Source: Microbaculum marinum
GTDB taxonomy: Bacteria; Pseudomonadota; Alphaproteobacteria; Rhizobiales; Tepidamorphaceae
Strand: one strand, 5' to 3'
Assembly (NCBI RefSeq): GCF_042646165.1
Contig: NZ_JBHRTC010000011.1
Length of the DNA stretch: 64,000 nucleotides
The notes below the pieces were generated by a model. That model saw nothing but the letters and a program-made list of their open reading frames with translations. It did not search any database and was not told the origin of the DNA. This document shows positions 8,739 through 16,746 of the stretch, piece by piece (within the stretch, counting starts at the first letter, position 1; the number at the start of each line of letters is the position of its first letter). The translations under genes were made by a program, and so were the position numbers.

Positions 8739-9494
8739 TCAGTCGGCGTAGGGAAACTTCTGGTAGATCTGCTTGACGAGGTCCGGGATGCTCATGCCGC
8801 TGTCGAGCCGCTTCACCCAGTCCTCTTCCTTGTTGTGGGCGGCCTCGCAGTGAACCAGGGCCTCCTCGGCAAGGTCGAACGGCAGGAAGCAGACGCCGGT
8901 CTCGTCGGCGACGACCAGGTCGCCGGGGCTGACCGAGACGCCCATAACGTTGACGGTGCCGTTGATCTCCTGCGTGACGCAGCGCCACTTGCCTGTGACC
9001 GGCGAGATGTCCTTCGACCAGATCGGGAAGTCGAGGCCGCGCGAATGGCCGACGTCGCGGATGCCGCCGTCGACGACGGCCCCGGACAGGCCCTGGCGCT
9101 TGGCGATGGTCGCCATGATGCCGCCCATGTTGGACAGGTCCGGCAGGCCCTGGATGACCAGCACGTCGCCGGACTCGCACTGGTGGATGCCCTCCACCTC
9201 GCTCATCCGGTTGTCGTTCTCCGATACCGCCGCATAGGGATCGCTGGGCTGCGGCGTGTTGCGCACCGTGATCGCCTGGCCGACGATCCGCGCATTGGTC
9301 AGCGTCGGCTTCAGGCGCGAGGACCCGATCGTCGCGCTGATGCCCTTGGAGTCGAGAATGTCGGAGAGCGTGCCGGTCAGGTCGTTCAGCCGGCGGAACC
9401 GGTCGAGGATCTCCGGCGCGAGCCGCTTCGGCTGCGGGCCGATCCGGCTGTTCGGCAGAAATCCGGCACTGCCCTTGTGCTTCAATTCCGACAT
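8739..9494 (-). CDS. RraA-family protein (4-hydroxy-4-methyl-2-oxoglutarate aldolase-like)
   Basis: A 251-residue RraA-fold protein. The core 'AVVDGGIRDVGHSRGLDFPIWS' region (split here into its recognisable parts: DGGIRD and LDFPIWS) carries the Arg and Asp that bind pyruvate and the divalent metal in class II HMG/CHA aldolases; 'SPGDLVVADETGVCFLP' is the other conserved block. RraA itself lacks the full aldolase set, so the metal-site Asp favours an aldolase or decarboxylase role. I chose ATG 9494, preceded by AGGGAG at 8 nt, over an upstream extension. It is first in the run with the TTT carrier and LigI-like lactonase, where a CHA-type aldolase would be expected. Confidence 0.88.
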   Translation of the reverse strand: MSELKHKGSAGFLPNSRIGPQPKRLAPEILDRFRRLNDLTGTLSDILDSKGISATIGSSRLKPTLTNARIVGQAITVRNTPQPSDPYAAVSENDNRMSEVEGIHQCESGDVLVIQGLPDLSNMGGIMATIAKRQGLSGAVVDGGIRDVGHSRGLDFPIWSKDISPVTGKWRCVTQEINGTVNVMGVSVSPGDLVVADETGVCFLPFDLAEEALVHCEAAHNKEEDWVKRLDSGMSIPDLVKQIYQKFPYAD

Positions 9495-9607
9495 TCGGCA
9501 CTCTCCCTGGCGTTTCGTCTCGAGGTCCCCGTCGCGCGATCGCGAGGGGTGTTTGCCGGAACTACAGCAGCGCCGCGTCATAGCGTCCAATACAATCACC
9601 CAGGGGT

Positions 9608-9630
9608 ATTGATATCGTCTCGGTATCAAT
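9608..9630. promoter_or_regulatory. Candidate LysR-type operator between rraA-like and SDR genes
   Basis: A perfect 7-bp inverted repeat, ATTGATA - 9 nt - TATCAAT, lies in the 241-bp divergent region between the RraA-type gene and the SDR gene. It has the dyad spacing of LysR recognition sites (T-N11-A). A second, partly overlapping dyad CAATAC - 12 nt - GTATTG covers 9588-9611. No other place in this cluster has such AT-rich symmetry. The LysR regulator at 4440-5423 is the obvious candidate binder, but this is inference. Confidence 0.5.
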
Positions 9631-9735
9631 TCTGCCGCCGCGACCGCTGCAAGAAACGACTAGAAATGCGCCTTCCAGGGCCGATGATCGGACCAGGTGA
9701 CGATGGACCTGATCGACAGCGCGAGGGAGCGGACC

Positions 9736-10509
9736 ATGGCGTGGCAGGCTAATTTCGACGATCTCCGGGGCAGGAAGGTCCTCGTGACCGGGGCGAGTTC
9801 CGGCATCGGGGCGGCGGTCGCCGCCGCGTTCGGCGCCTGCGGCGCCGAGGTCGGCATCCACTACTTCTCCAACGAGGCCGGCGCCCGGTCCGTCGCAGCC
9901 GAGATCGAGGCCGACGGCGGCAAGGCGCATGTCTTCCAGGCCGACCTGACGAAGCCCGACCAGCACGGGCGCCTGGCCGACGAGGCGCTCGGCGCGCTCG
10001 GCGGCCTCGACATACTGATCAACAATGCCGGCGAGATCATCGAGCGGCGCGCCTTCGCCGACATGGACGACGCCTTCTACTCGGGCCTGTTCGACCTCAA
10101 CGTCCGCTCGGTCGTCGGCCTGACCGGCAAGCTGCTGCCGGCGCTCAGCGACAGCGATGCCGCCTCGATCATCACCACCACCTCGTTCGCCGTCCACACC
10201 GGCGGCGCGCAGGGCACCTCGCTCTACGCGGCCACCAAGGGCGCGCTCTATTCGTTCACCATCGGTCTCGCCAAGGAGCTCGGGCCGCGCGGCATCCGCG
10301 TCAACGCCGTGGCGCCGAGCATCATCCTGACGCCGCTGCACGACGGCATCACCAGCCAGGAGACGCTCGACAGGATCTCCGGCCTGGTGCCGCTCGGCCG
10401 GCTCGGCACCACCGAGGACTGCATCGGCGCCTTCCTCTACCTCGCCTCGCCGCGGCTTGCCGGCTACGTCAGCGGCATCACCATCGACATCACCGGCGCG
10501 CGGGTCTGA
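9736..10509 (+). CDS. Short-chain dehydrogenase/reductase (SDR)
   Basis: A 257-residue classical SDR that would use NAD(P)(H) to oxidise or reduce an alcohol/ketone. The cofactor motif 'TGASSGIG' is at residues 18-25, 'NNAG' follows in the second strand region, the catalytic Ser is in 'TTTSFAVHTGG' and the YxxxK pair in 'YAATKGAL'. I prefer ATG 9736 (GGGAG, 6-nt spacer) to an in-frame ATG at 9703 that lacks a good ribosome site. It is divergent from the RraA/TTT run and shares its LysR-like palindrome, so it may belong to the same regulon. Confidence 0.92.
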   Translation: MAWQANFDDLRGRKVLVTGASSGIGAAVAAAFGACGAEVGIHYFSNEAGARSVAAEIEADGGKAHVFQADLTKPDQHGRLADEALGALGGLDILINNAGEIIERRAFADMDDAFYSGLFDLNVRSVVGLTGKLLPALSDSDAASIITTTSFAVHTGGAQGTSLYAATKGALYSFTIGLAKELGPRGIRVNAVAPSIILTPLHDGITSQETLDRISGLVPLGRLGTTEDCIGAFLYLASPRLAGYVSGITIDITGARV

Positions 10510-10601
10510 TCCGGCCACCATCCCCGGCGGCGGATTGACTCTGCCGCCGTTGGCTTTAGTCCTTCCGGCACGCCAATCCCGGCCTGTCCGAAGGTCCCGC
10601 C

Positions 10602-12233
10602 ATGGAAGTCAGAACCGTCGCCACCACGCCCGTCGAAGGCCAGAAGCCCGGCACCTCGGGGCTGCGCGCCAGGACCGCCGTCTTCATGCGGCCGGGCTAC
10701 CTGGAAAACTTCGTGCAGTCGCTGTTCGAGGCAATCGGCGGGGTCGGCGGCAAGACCCTGACGCTCGGCGGCGACGGACGCTACTTCAACGAGCGCGCCA
10801 TCCAGACGATCCTGAAGATGGCCGCTGCCAACGGCGCGGCGGGCGTGCTGGTCGGGCAGGGCGGCATCCTGTCGACGCCGGCCGCCGCCGCCGTGATCCG
10901 GGCGCGCAGGACCGACGGCGGCATCATCCTGTCGGCGAGCCACAACCCCGGCGGCGCCGACGGCGACTTCGGCATCAAGTACAACATTCCCGCCGGCGGT
11001 CCGGCGCCCGAATCGGTGACCGAGGCGATCTATGCCCGCACCAAAGAGATCTCCGAATACCGGATCATCGACGCCCCCGACGTCGACCTGTCGGCGCTCG
11101 GCGAGACGACCCTCGGCGCCATGCGCATCGAGGTGATCGACCCGGTCGCGATCTACGCCGACCTGATGGCCTCGCTGTTCGACTTCGACGCGATCCGCGA
11201 CCTGTTCGGCTCCGGCTTCACCATGCGCTTCGATGCCATGCACGCGGCGACCGGGCCGTACGCCACAAGGATCCTGGTCGAGACCCTCGGCGCGCCGCCG
11301 GAGGCCGTCATGAACGGAACCCCGCTGCCCGATTTCGGCGGCGGCCATCCCGACCCGAACCCGACCTATGCGAAGCCGCTGGTCGACATGATGATGGGCC
11401 CCGACGCGCCGGATTTCGGCGCCGCCTCCGACGGCGACGGCGACCGCAACATGATCCTCGGCCGCGGCGTCTACGTGACCCCGTCCGACAGCCTCGCCGT
11501 GCTCGCCGCCAACGCCCACCTCGCCCCGGGCTACGCGAACGGGCTTGCCGGCATCGCCCGCTCGATGCCGACCAGCCGCGCCGCCGACCGGGTGGCGGGA
11601 AAGCTCGGCATCGGCTGCCACGAGACGCCGACCGGCTGGAAGTTCTTCGGCACGCTGCTCGATGCCGACCTGGCAACGCTGTGCGGCGAGGAAAGCGCCG
11701 GGACCGGCTCCAGCCACGTGCGCGAAAAGGATGGCCTCTGGGCGGTGCTGCTGTGGCTCAACATCCTCGCCACGCGCCGCGTGTCGGTCGCCGACATCAT
11801 GCAGGCGCACTGGGCCGAATACGGCCGCGACTATTACTCGCGCCACGATTATTCCGACGTCGACAAGGACGCCGCCGAGGCCCTGATGGCGGCCCTGCGC
11901 GATCGCCTCGCCGACCTGCCGGGCACCACCGTCGCCGGCCTCACCGTCACGTCCGCCGACGACTTCGCCTACACCGATCCGGTCGACGGCTCCACGGCGA
12001 CCCGCCAGGGCGTCCGCATCCTGTTCGCCGAGGACGCCCGCGTCGTCTTCCGCCTGTCGGGCACCGGCACCGTCGGCGCGACGCTGCGCGTCTATCTCGA
12101 GCGCTACGAGCCCGACCCCGCCAGATTCGGCGAGGATCCGCAGCAGGCCCTCGCCGACGTCATCGCCGCCGCGGAAGCCCTCGCCGACATCCGCACCCGC
12201 ACCGGCCGCGACGGCCCGGACGTGATTACGTGA
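10602..12233 (+). CDS. pgm: Phosphoglucomutase (alpha-D-glucose-phosphate-specific)
   Basis: A 543-residue alpha-D-phosphohexomutase interconverting glucose-1-phosphate and glucose-6-phosphate. The phosphoserine is at about residue 113 in 'SASHNPGG', the Mg-binding loop is 'DGDGDRN', the sugar-binding loop 'CGEESAGTGSSH' and the C-terminal phosphate loop 'RLSGTGT'. The N-terminal 'KPGTSGLR' is the conserved beginning of Pgm. Length agrees with the family. GAAGG precedes the ATG. It supplies glucose-1-phosphate for nucleotide sugars and lies close to a convergent CDP-glucose dehydratase gene, although no CDP-glucose pyrophosphorylase is seen here. Confidence 0.96.
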   Translation: MEVRTVATTPVEGQKPGTSGLRARTAVFMRPGYLENFVQSLFEAIGGVGGKTLTLGGDGRYFNERAIQTILKMAAANGAAGVLVGQGGILSTPAAAAVIRARRTDGGIILSASHNPGGADGDFGIKYNIPAGGPAPESVTEAIYARTKEISEYRIIDAPDVDLSALGETTLGAMRIEVIDPVAIYADLMASLFDFDAIRDLFGSGFTMRFDAMHAATGPYATRILVETLGAPPEAVMNGTPLPDFGGGHPDPNPTYAKPLVDMMMGPDAPDFGAASDGDGDRNMILGRGVYVTPSDSLAVLAANAHLAPGYANGLAGIARSMPTSRAADRVAGKLGIGCHETPTGWKFFGTLLDADLATLCGEESAGTGSSHVREKDGLWAVLLWLNILATRRVSVADIMQAHWAEYGRDYYSRHDYSDVDKDAAEALMAALRDRLADLPGTTVAGLTVTSADDFAYTDPVDGSTATRQGVRILFAEDARVVFRLSGTGTVGATLRVYLERYEPDPARFGEDPQQALADVIAAAEALADIRTRTGRDGPDVIT

Positions 12234-12535
12234 GACCCGACGCGGTTACGTAACATCGTGAGACCCCACCCGAGCGGCAGCGCGCGGCCGCTCACCTGTC
12301 CACGTCATCCCGGAAGCCGCTTGCGGCTATCCGGGATCGCCCCAAGCCGCAGCGCTGCGGCCTCTGGCGATCCCGGCTCTTCGGCCGGGATGACGTGGAA
12401 GGGAGAGGGCCGGGATGACGCGGGGAGGGTGCGTCGGCTGGGAAGGCGTCGTGTGGGTTGGTTGCACCGCATTCCCTTTCCGCTCATCCCCGTGCAAACG
12501 GGGATCCAGCGCAATAACCCGGCGAAGCCGACGAT
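12234..12535. other. Intergenic region with one REP-like palindromic repeat (family A)
   Basis: No supported gene lies in this gap between the convergent pgm and rfbG genes. It holds a repeat-family A element at 12300-12398 and, near 12480-12510, a short 'CATCCCCGTGCAAACGGGGATC'-type stem (arms CCCCGT/ACGGGG). Both may serve as bidirectional mRNA 3' structures. Confidence 0.6.
12300..12398. repeat. Palindromic GC-rich repeat, family A copy 1
   Basis: A 99-bp element bounded by a perfect 14-bp inverted repeat, CCACGTCATCCCGG at its left end and CCGGGATGACGTGG at its right, with internal stems including GATCGCC/GGCGATC and GCAGCGCTGC. Two further copies of the same family lie near 39.45 and 39.67 kb. 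Its location between convergent genes is typical of non-coding REP/palindromic elements. Confidence 0.8.
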
Positions 12536-13597
12536 CTACCCCTTTCCGTAGCTCGCAATCTGCTCCATCGTGAACGCCGCCATGTCGGCGCCGTGCAGCC
12601 AGGCGCGGTACCAGGCGGCGACCGCATCGACGCTGGCGCGGCCCGGCAACCGGTCGCGCCAGTCGAGCAGCCGGCGGGCAGCGGAGGAATCGAGCGTCAG
12701 CAACTGCGCCTCGACCGATCCCGGCACCGGCTCGTGGCGCCAGCCCGAGGTCGCCTCCATCGCCTCCTGCAATGCCGTGGCGAATTCGGCGACCTTGACG
12801 GGCTGCGACGGCTCCGGCCCGAAGTTCAGCGCCGCCGGCACATCGGCGCCGGTCGCCAGCGCCTCGGCGTACAGAAGATATCCGGCGATGCAGTCGAGCA
12901 CGTGCTGCCACGGCCGCACGGCCTCGGGATGGCGCAGCACGAGCTGCTCGCCGCGCCGCAGGGCGGTGACGAGGTCCGGCACGATCCGGTCCTCGGAGAA
13001 ATCGCCGCCGCCGACGACGTTGCCGGCCCGAGCGGTCGCGACCGGCACGCCCTTCGCATCGAAGAAGCTCTTTGCAAACGACCCGGTGACGATCTCGGCC
13101 GCCGCCTTGGAAGCCGAGTAGGGGTCCTTGCCGCCGAGCGGATCGGTCTCGCCGAACGGATCGCCGCTGTTGGTGTTGAGATAGACCTTGTCGGAGGTCA
13201 CCACGAGCACGGCCGACAGTCCGGCGCGTCCCCGCAGCGCGTCGAGCAGGTGCGCGGTGCCGAGCACGTTGGTCGCCACCGTCTCGACCGGCTCGCGCAG
13301 GCTGCGCCGTACCAGCGGCTGGGCGGCCAGGTGCAGGACGATGTCCGGCGCCGCCTTGCCGACGATCCGGGTCACTGCCTCCCGGTCGCGGATGTCGGCG
13401 ACGTGCGAGCGCATCCCCTCGGCGACGCGCGCGAGACCGAACAGGCTCGGATCGGTGTCGGGGGCGAGCGCCAGTCCGGTGACGTCGGCGCCGAGCCGCT
13501 GCAGCCAAAGCGCCGTCCAGCTTCCCTTAAACCCGGTATGGCCGGTCAGCAGCACCCGGCGGTCGCGCCAGAAGTCCGGATCGGGGAGTTTGCTCAT
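12536..13597 (-). CDS. rfbG: CDP-glucose 4,6-dehydratase
   Basis: A 353-residue extended SDR converting CDP-glucose to CDP-4-keto-6-deoxyglucose, the entry step to 3,6-dideoxyhexoses and related O-antigen sugars. The NAD motif 'TGHTGFKGSW' sits at about residues 19-28, typical of RfbG, 'LHLAAQPLVRRS' is the conserved substrate region, 'VVTSDKVY' carries the Ser/Thr position and 'DPYSASKAAAE' the YxxxK pair. Length matches. The ATG at 13597 is chosen because RfbG proteins begin about 12 residues before the 'RVLLTGHTGFKG' strand. The cytidylyltransferase partner (rfbF) is not in the window, so the gene looks like an isolated member of a pathway. Confidence 0.93.
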   Translation of the reverse strand: MSKLPDPDFWRDRRVLLTGHTGFKGSWTALWLQRLGADVTGLALAPDTDPSLFGLARVAEGMRSHVADIRDREAVTRIVGKAAPDIVLHLAAQPLVRRSLREPVETVATNVLGTAHLLDALRGRAGLSAVLVVTSDKVYLNTNSGDPFGETDPLGGKDPYSASKAAAEIVTGSFAKSFFDAKGVPVATARAGNVVGGGDFSEDRIVPDLVTALRRGEQLVLRHPEAVRPWQHVLDCIAGYLLYAEALATGADVPAALNFGPEPSQPVKVAEFATALQEAMEATSGWRHEPVPGSVEAQLLTLDSSAARRLLDWRDRLPGRASVDAVAAWYRAWLHGADMAAFTMEQIASYGKG

Positions 13598-13786
13598 GCC
13601 TGGTCGGGGTTTGCGGGGTGTGCGGCCGGTCTCCGTGCGCGGGAGCGAATTTCGCCCCGGCAAAGGGCCCGATGCCTTCGGTTTGCGCGGAAGGTGCTCT
13701 ATCACATGGCTTCGCGCCCCGGCAATCGCCGCGCATTGGCGATTGCGGCCCCGTACGGCGGGAGCCCCACTCAGAAGGAGACCGGC

Positions 13787-14653
13787 ATGCCATCGCAGAA
13801 ACCTCTCGTCGCCATCCTCGCCCCCGGCAACATGGGCGCGGCGATCGGCGGCCGCCTGGTCGACAACGGTCTCGAGGTCCGCACCTCGCTTGCCGGCCGC
13901 ACCGAGGGCTCGGCAGAGCGCGCCCGCACGGCCGGCCTCACGGTGACCGACGACGCCGGCCTCGCCGAGGCCGACATCTTCCTGTCGGTCGTGCCGCCGA
14001 GCCAGGTGACCGCGCTTGCCGAGCGCATGGCCCCCGTCCTGACCGCCTCGCGGAGAAAGCCGGTCTTCGTCGAGGCCAACGCCGTCAGCCCCGACACCGC
14101 CCGGCAGGTCGCCGCTCTCATCGCACCGACCGGCTGCGTCTTCGTCGACGGCGGCATCGTCGGCGGGCCGCCGCGGCAGGGCTACTCCCCGACGCTCTAC
14201 CTGTCGGGCCCCGACGCCGCGCGCGCTGCCGTGCTCGGCGACTACGGCGTCCGGGTCGGCGTCATGGACGGACCTGTCGGCGCGGCGTCGGCCCTGAAGA
14301 TGTGCTATGCGGGCATCAACAAGGGCCTGATCGCCATCGGCAGCGCCATGATCCTGGCCGCAGGCCGCGCCGGTGCGGCCGATACGCTTCTGGAGGAACT
14401 CGCCCGCAGCCAGCCGAACCTCCTCGCCAAGTTCTCGACCGCGCTGCCGGACATGTTCTCCAAGGCCCATCGCTGGGCCCCGGAGATGGAGGAGATCGCC
14501 GCCTTCGCCGGCGCCGACCCGGCCGCCGCGCAGGTCTATCGCGGCTTCGCCGAACTGTACGCCCGGCTCGCGGAGGATTCCCCGGCGGAGGCAGGCGAGA
14601 TCGCCGCGCTGGCCGCCTTCGCCGCGGCGGCGAACGAGGAGGTCTCGAAGTGA
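13787..14653 (+). CDS. 6-phosphogluconate dehydrogenase-like NAD-binding protein with DUF1932 domain
   Basis: A 288-residue beta-hydroxyacid-dehydrogenase-like protein. The N-terminal Rossmann motif is 'APGNMGAAIGGRL', and 'VDGGIVGGPPRQG' is the conserved substrate block. The C-terminal all-helical half starts with 'ALKMCYAGINKGL', containing the catalytic-type Lys, and matches the DUF1932 domain. An ideal AAGGAG lies 6 nt before the ATG at 13787; the long open frame upstream is out of keeping with family starts. It overlaps the DUF1330 gene by 4 nt. The substrate is unknown; relatives act on small hydroxyacids. Confidence 0.87.
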   Translation: MPSQKPLVAILAPGNMGAAIGGRLVDNGLEVRTSLAGRTEGSAERARTAGLTVTDDAGLAEADIFLSVVPPSQVTALAERMAPVLTASRRKPVFVEANAVSPDTARQVAALIAPTGCVFVDGGIVGGPPRQGYSPTLYLSGPDAARAAVLGDYGVRVGVMDGPVGAASALKMCYAGINKGLIAIGSAMILAAGRAGAADTLLEELARSQPNLLAKFSTALPDMFSKAHRWAPEMEEIAAFAGADPAAAQVYRGFAELYARLAEDSPAEAGEIAALAAFAAAANEEVSK

Positions 14654-15078
14654 CCGCCTACATCGATCCGAGCAGGGAGAGCTTTTCCCGCTTCCGCGAG
14701 ATGCAGCGCCAGGGCCCCGTGCACATGCTGAACCTGCTGCGCTTCCGCGAGACCGCCGCCTACGACGATGGAACCGAGGCGACGGGCGCCGAGGCCTATC
14801 GGAGCTATGCGCGGGAAAGCGGCCCGATCTTCACGCGCCTCGGCGGCCGCCAGGTGTGGGTCGGCAAGCCCGAACTGATTCTGATCGGCCCGGCCGACGA
14901 GCGCTGGGATCTGGCCTTCATCGCCGAATACCCGAGCGTCGACGCCTTCGTCGCCATGCTGCGCGATCCCGACTACCGCAAGGCCGTCCGCCACCGCCAG
15001 GCCGCGGTCGCCGATTCCCGCCTCATCCGCATGCAGCCCGCCGCACCCGGCGCCACGTTCGGAGAGATCGGCGAGTAG
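14650..15078 (+). CDS. DUF1330-type dimeric alpha-beta barrel protein
   Basis: A 142-residue protein starting at a GTG that overlaps the previous stop (GTGA), with GAGGAGG 7 nt upstream. 'MLNLLRF', 'YRSYARESGPI' and 'FIAEYPSVDAFVAMLRDPDYRKAVRHRQAA' (described here by its ends) are the usual DUF1330/dimeric alpha-beta barrel signatures, including the conserved Arg/His. Proteins of this fold are small enzymes or ligand carriers of mostly unknown role. It is translationally coupled to the DUF1932 dehydrogenase, so the two probably act together. Confidence 0.8.
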   Translation: MTAYIDPSRESFSRFREMQRQGPVHMLNLLRFRETAAYDDGTEATGAEAYRSYARESGPIFTRLGGRQVWVGKPELILIGPADERWDLAFIAEYPSVDAFVAMLRDPDYRKAVRHRQAAVADSRLIRMQPAAPGATFGEIGE

Positions 15079-15416
15079 GCGGCTGTGCCGGCTCGTTGCG
15101 CCGGCTCCACTTTGACCCCGGCGACGGGCGGCAGCCTTCGCAACGGAATTGGCGTCTGCATCCACAGGCAGCCCCGCCGCGCTGGGCCCCGGATCAAGTC
15201 CGGGGCATAGGCTTTCGCGTCATGTGAGGCAGTGCCAATTGCACAGCGCACGTCCCGGGCTTGACCCAGGCCCCAACGCAACAACCCGGCGCAGCCGCCG
15301 CACCAGGCCTTGGATCAGGTCCGGGGCGTAGGCTGCGGGAGGGGCAAATGCCATTCTCCGCGCACAGCGTACGTCCCGGACTTGATCCGGGACCCAGCGC
15401 CACGCGGCAGGGCGCC
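15079..15416. repeat. Intergenic region with two tandem palindrome-rich units (family D)
   Basis: No gene is supported in this 338-bp gap between convergent genes. Two related, roughly 95-bp direct units lie at about 15184-15280 and 15306-15401. Each begins with a dyad around 'GGATCAAGTCCGGGGC' (perfect 8-bp arms at 15186-15206 in the first unit) and ends with one around 'CGTCCCGGxCTTGATCCGGG'. They look like non-coding bacterial palindromic repeats and can act as transcript-end structures for both neighbours. Confidence 0.65.
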
Positions 15417-16697
15417 TTACCCTTGGCGGGCTCGCGACGCCGGCGCCGGTGTCGGTGCCGGTGCCGTCGTCTTCACCGTCCCGTCGGCGACCCAGGCGTC
15501 GAAGACCGAGAGCGCGGTATCGGTGAACTCGCGGTCGTTGATGTGCGCGTCGATCTCGGTGAGGTCCACCGGCGGCGTCACGCAGGTCCGCATCTCGTCG
15601 AGGAAGGCGGCAAGACCCTCCGGGTCGTGGGCAGGCTCGCCCGCCTTGTCCCATTCCTCGATCCCCTGGTTCGGCAGGATCACGTGCACGGGCGCCGTCG
15701 CGCCCGCCAGCGCCTCCGCCATCGCGCGCGCGGTCCGGCGGCGTTCCTCGGCGGTGACGGCGACGGAGGCGATCAGCCGGTTGTGGGCGTGATAGGGCCG
15801 GTCCGCCCATTTCTCCGGCACCGCCGCCCAGCCGGGCAGGTCGACGAGGTCGGAGGCGCCCGGCGCGACGATCTGCGGAATGCCGGCGCGGCCGGCACTG
15901 AACAGCCGGTCGGCGCCGGAATTGACCGGGGAGCCATGCACCCCGTTGGTGAACTCCTGCATGCAGAAGTCCATCACGCAGGCGAAGGCGCCCTGCGCCG
16001 CCAGTCCCTCGTAGGCGCGCCCGCCCATGCCCGTCGAATGGAAGATCGCCACCTCGAAGCCGCGCCGCTCCAGCTCGGGCTTCAGCGTCTTCATGTAGGA
16101 CAGGCAGGAGGACCCCAGGCTGGTGATGCCGACCAGCGGCCGGTCGCTGCGCGGCGGCTCCACCGCCCGGGCAGCGCCCAGCACCGCGCCGGCGGCCTGG
16201 CTGAGCGACGACCGGCACACCGAGTTGAGGCCGTAGAGGCCGCCCGCCCACAGGATCATCTGGATATCGGGGCTCAGCCGTTCCGCCGGGATCAGCGGCG
16301 AGAACGACACCGTCGAGACGATGTATTTCGGCACACCCATCGGCAGCGCCGCCGCGCAGTCCAGCGCCAGGTCGGTCCCCATCGTGCCGCCCATGGCGAT
16401 CATGCCGTCGATGCGGCCCTCCTCATGCAGCGCCCGGGTCAGCCTTGCCGCCCCGGCCGCCATGATCTGCATCGCGGTGTTCTCGTCGCCCGACGCGATC
16501 GCCGCCTCGATCGAGGATCCGGCCGCCTCGGCGACCTCGTGCTTGGAGACGTCGGTGGGCGAGGGCGGGTCGCCGAGCACGCTGACGTCCATCGTCAATG
16601 TGCCGCCGCCCTGGGCGGCGATGCGGCCGGCGAGATAGCGAAGCTCGTCGGACTTGGTGTCGAAGGTGCCGATGACGAGGATCGTCTTGTCGGTCAT
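15417..16697 (-). CDS. Tm-1-like ATP-binding domain protein (UPF0261)
   Basis: A 426-residue stand-alone UPF0261 protein, the fold found in the N-terminal half of the tomato Tm-1 resistance protein. The start 'ILVIGTFDTKSDELRYL' is the family signature; later conserved blocks are 'GMIAMGGTMGTDLA', 'GVPKYIVSTVS', 'IFHSTGMGGRAYE' and 'VAPGASDLVD'. Bacterial members bind ATP but have no established reaction. The C-terminal tail is Pro/Ala/Thr-rich. The gene is downstream of the aldehyde dehydrogenase on the same strand (49 bp gap). A second, divergent UPF0261 domain is fused to an ABC ATPase at 27157-29445. Confidence 0.9.
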   Translation of the reverse strand: MTDKTILVIGTFDTKSDELRYLAGRIAAQGGGTLTMDVSVLGDPPSPTDVSKHEVAEAAGSSIEAAIASGDENTAMQIMAAGAARLTRALHEEGRIDGMIAMGGTMGTDLALDCAAALPMGVPKYIVSTVSFSPLIPAERLSPDIQMILWAGGLYGLNSVCRSSLSQAAGAVLGAARAVEPPRSDRPLVGITSLGSSCLSYMKTLKPELERRGFEVAIFHSTGMGGRAYEGLAAQGAFACVMDFCMQEFTNGVHGSPVNSGADRLFSAGRAGIPQIVAPGASDLVDLPGWAAVPEKWADRPYHAHNRLIASVAVTAEERRRTARAMAEALAGATAPVHVILPNQGIEEWDKAGEPAHDPEGLAAFLDEMRTCVTPPVDLTEIDAHINDREFTDTALSVFDAWVADGTVKTTAPAPTPAPASRARQG

Positions 16698-16746
16698 GGC
16701 GTCGGCTTCCCCGTCTATCTCTCCGCCGCCACGCGGCGCTGCGGCC

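Noticed and set aside
6864..9752. A 962-codon + strand open frame over the TTT transporter and RraA genes.
   Set aside because: GC-rich antisense frame; its translation is Arg/Asp/His-rich and has no domain, while the - strand genes have clear families and ribosome sites.
12593..13786. A long N-terminal extension of the DUF1932 dehydrogenase overlapping rfbG on the opposite strand.
   Set aside because: The Rossmann motif begins only at the ATG at 13787, which has an ideal AAGGAG; the upstream frame is antisense to rfbG.
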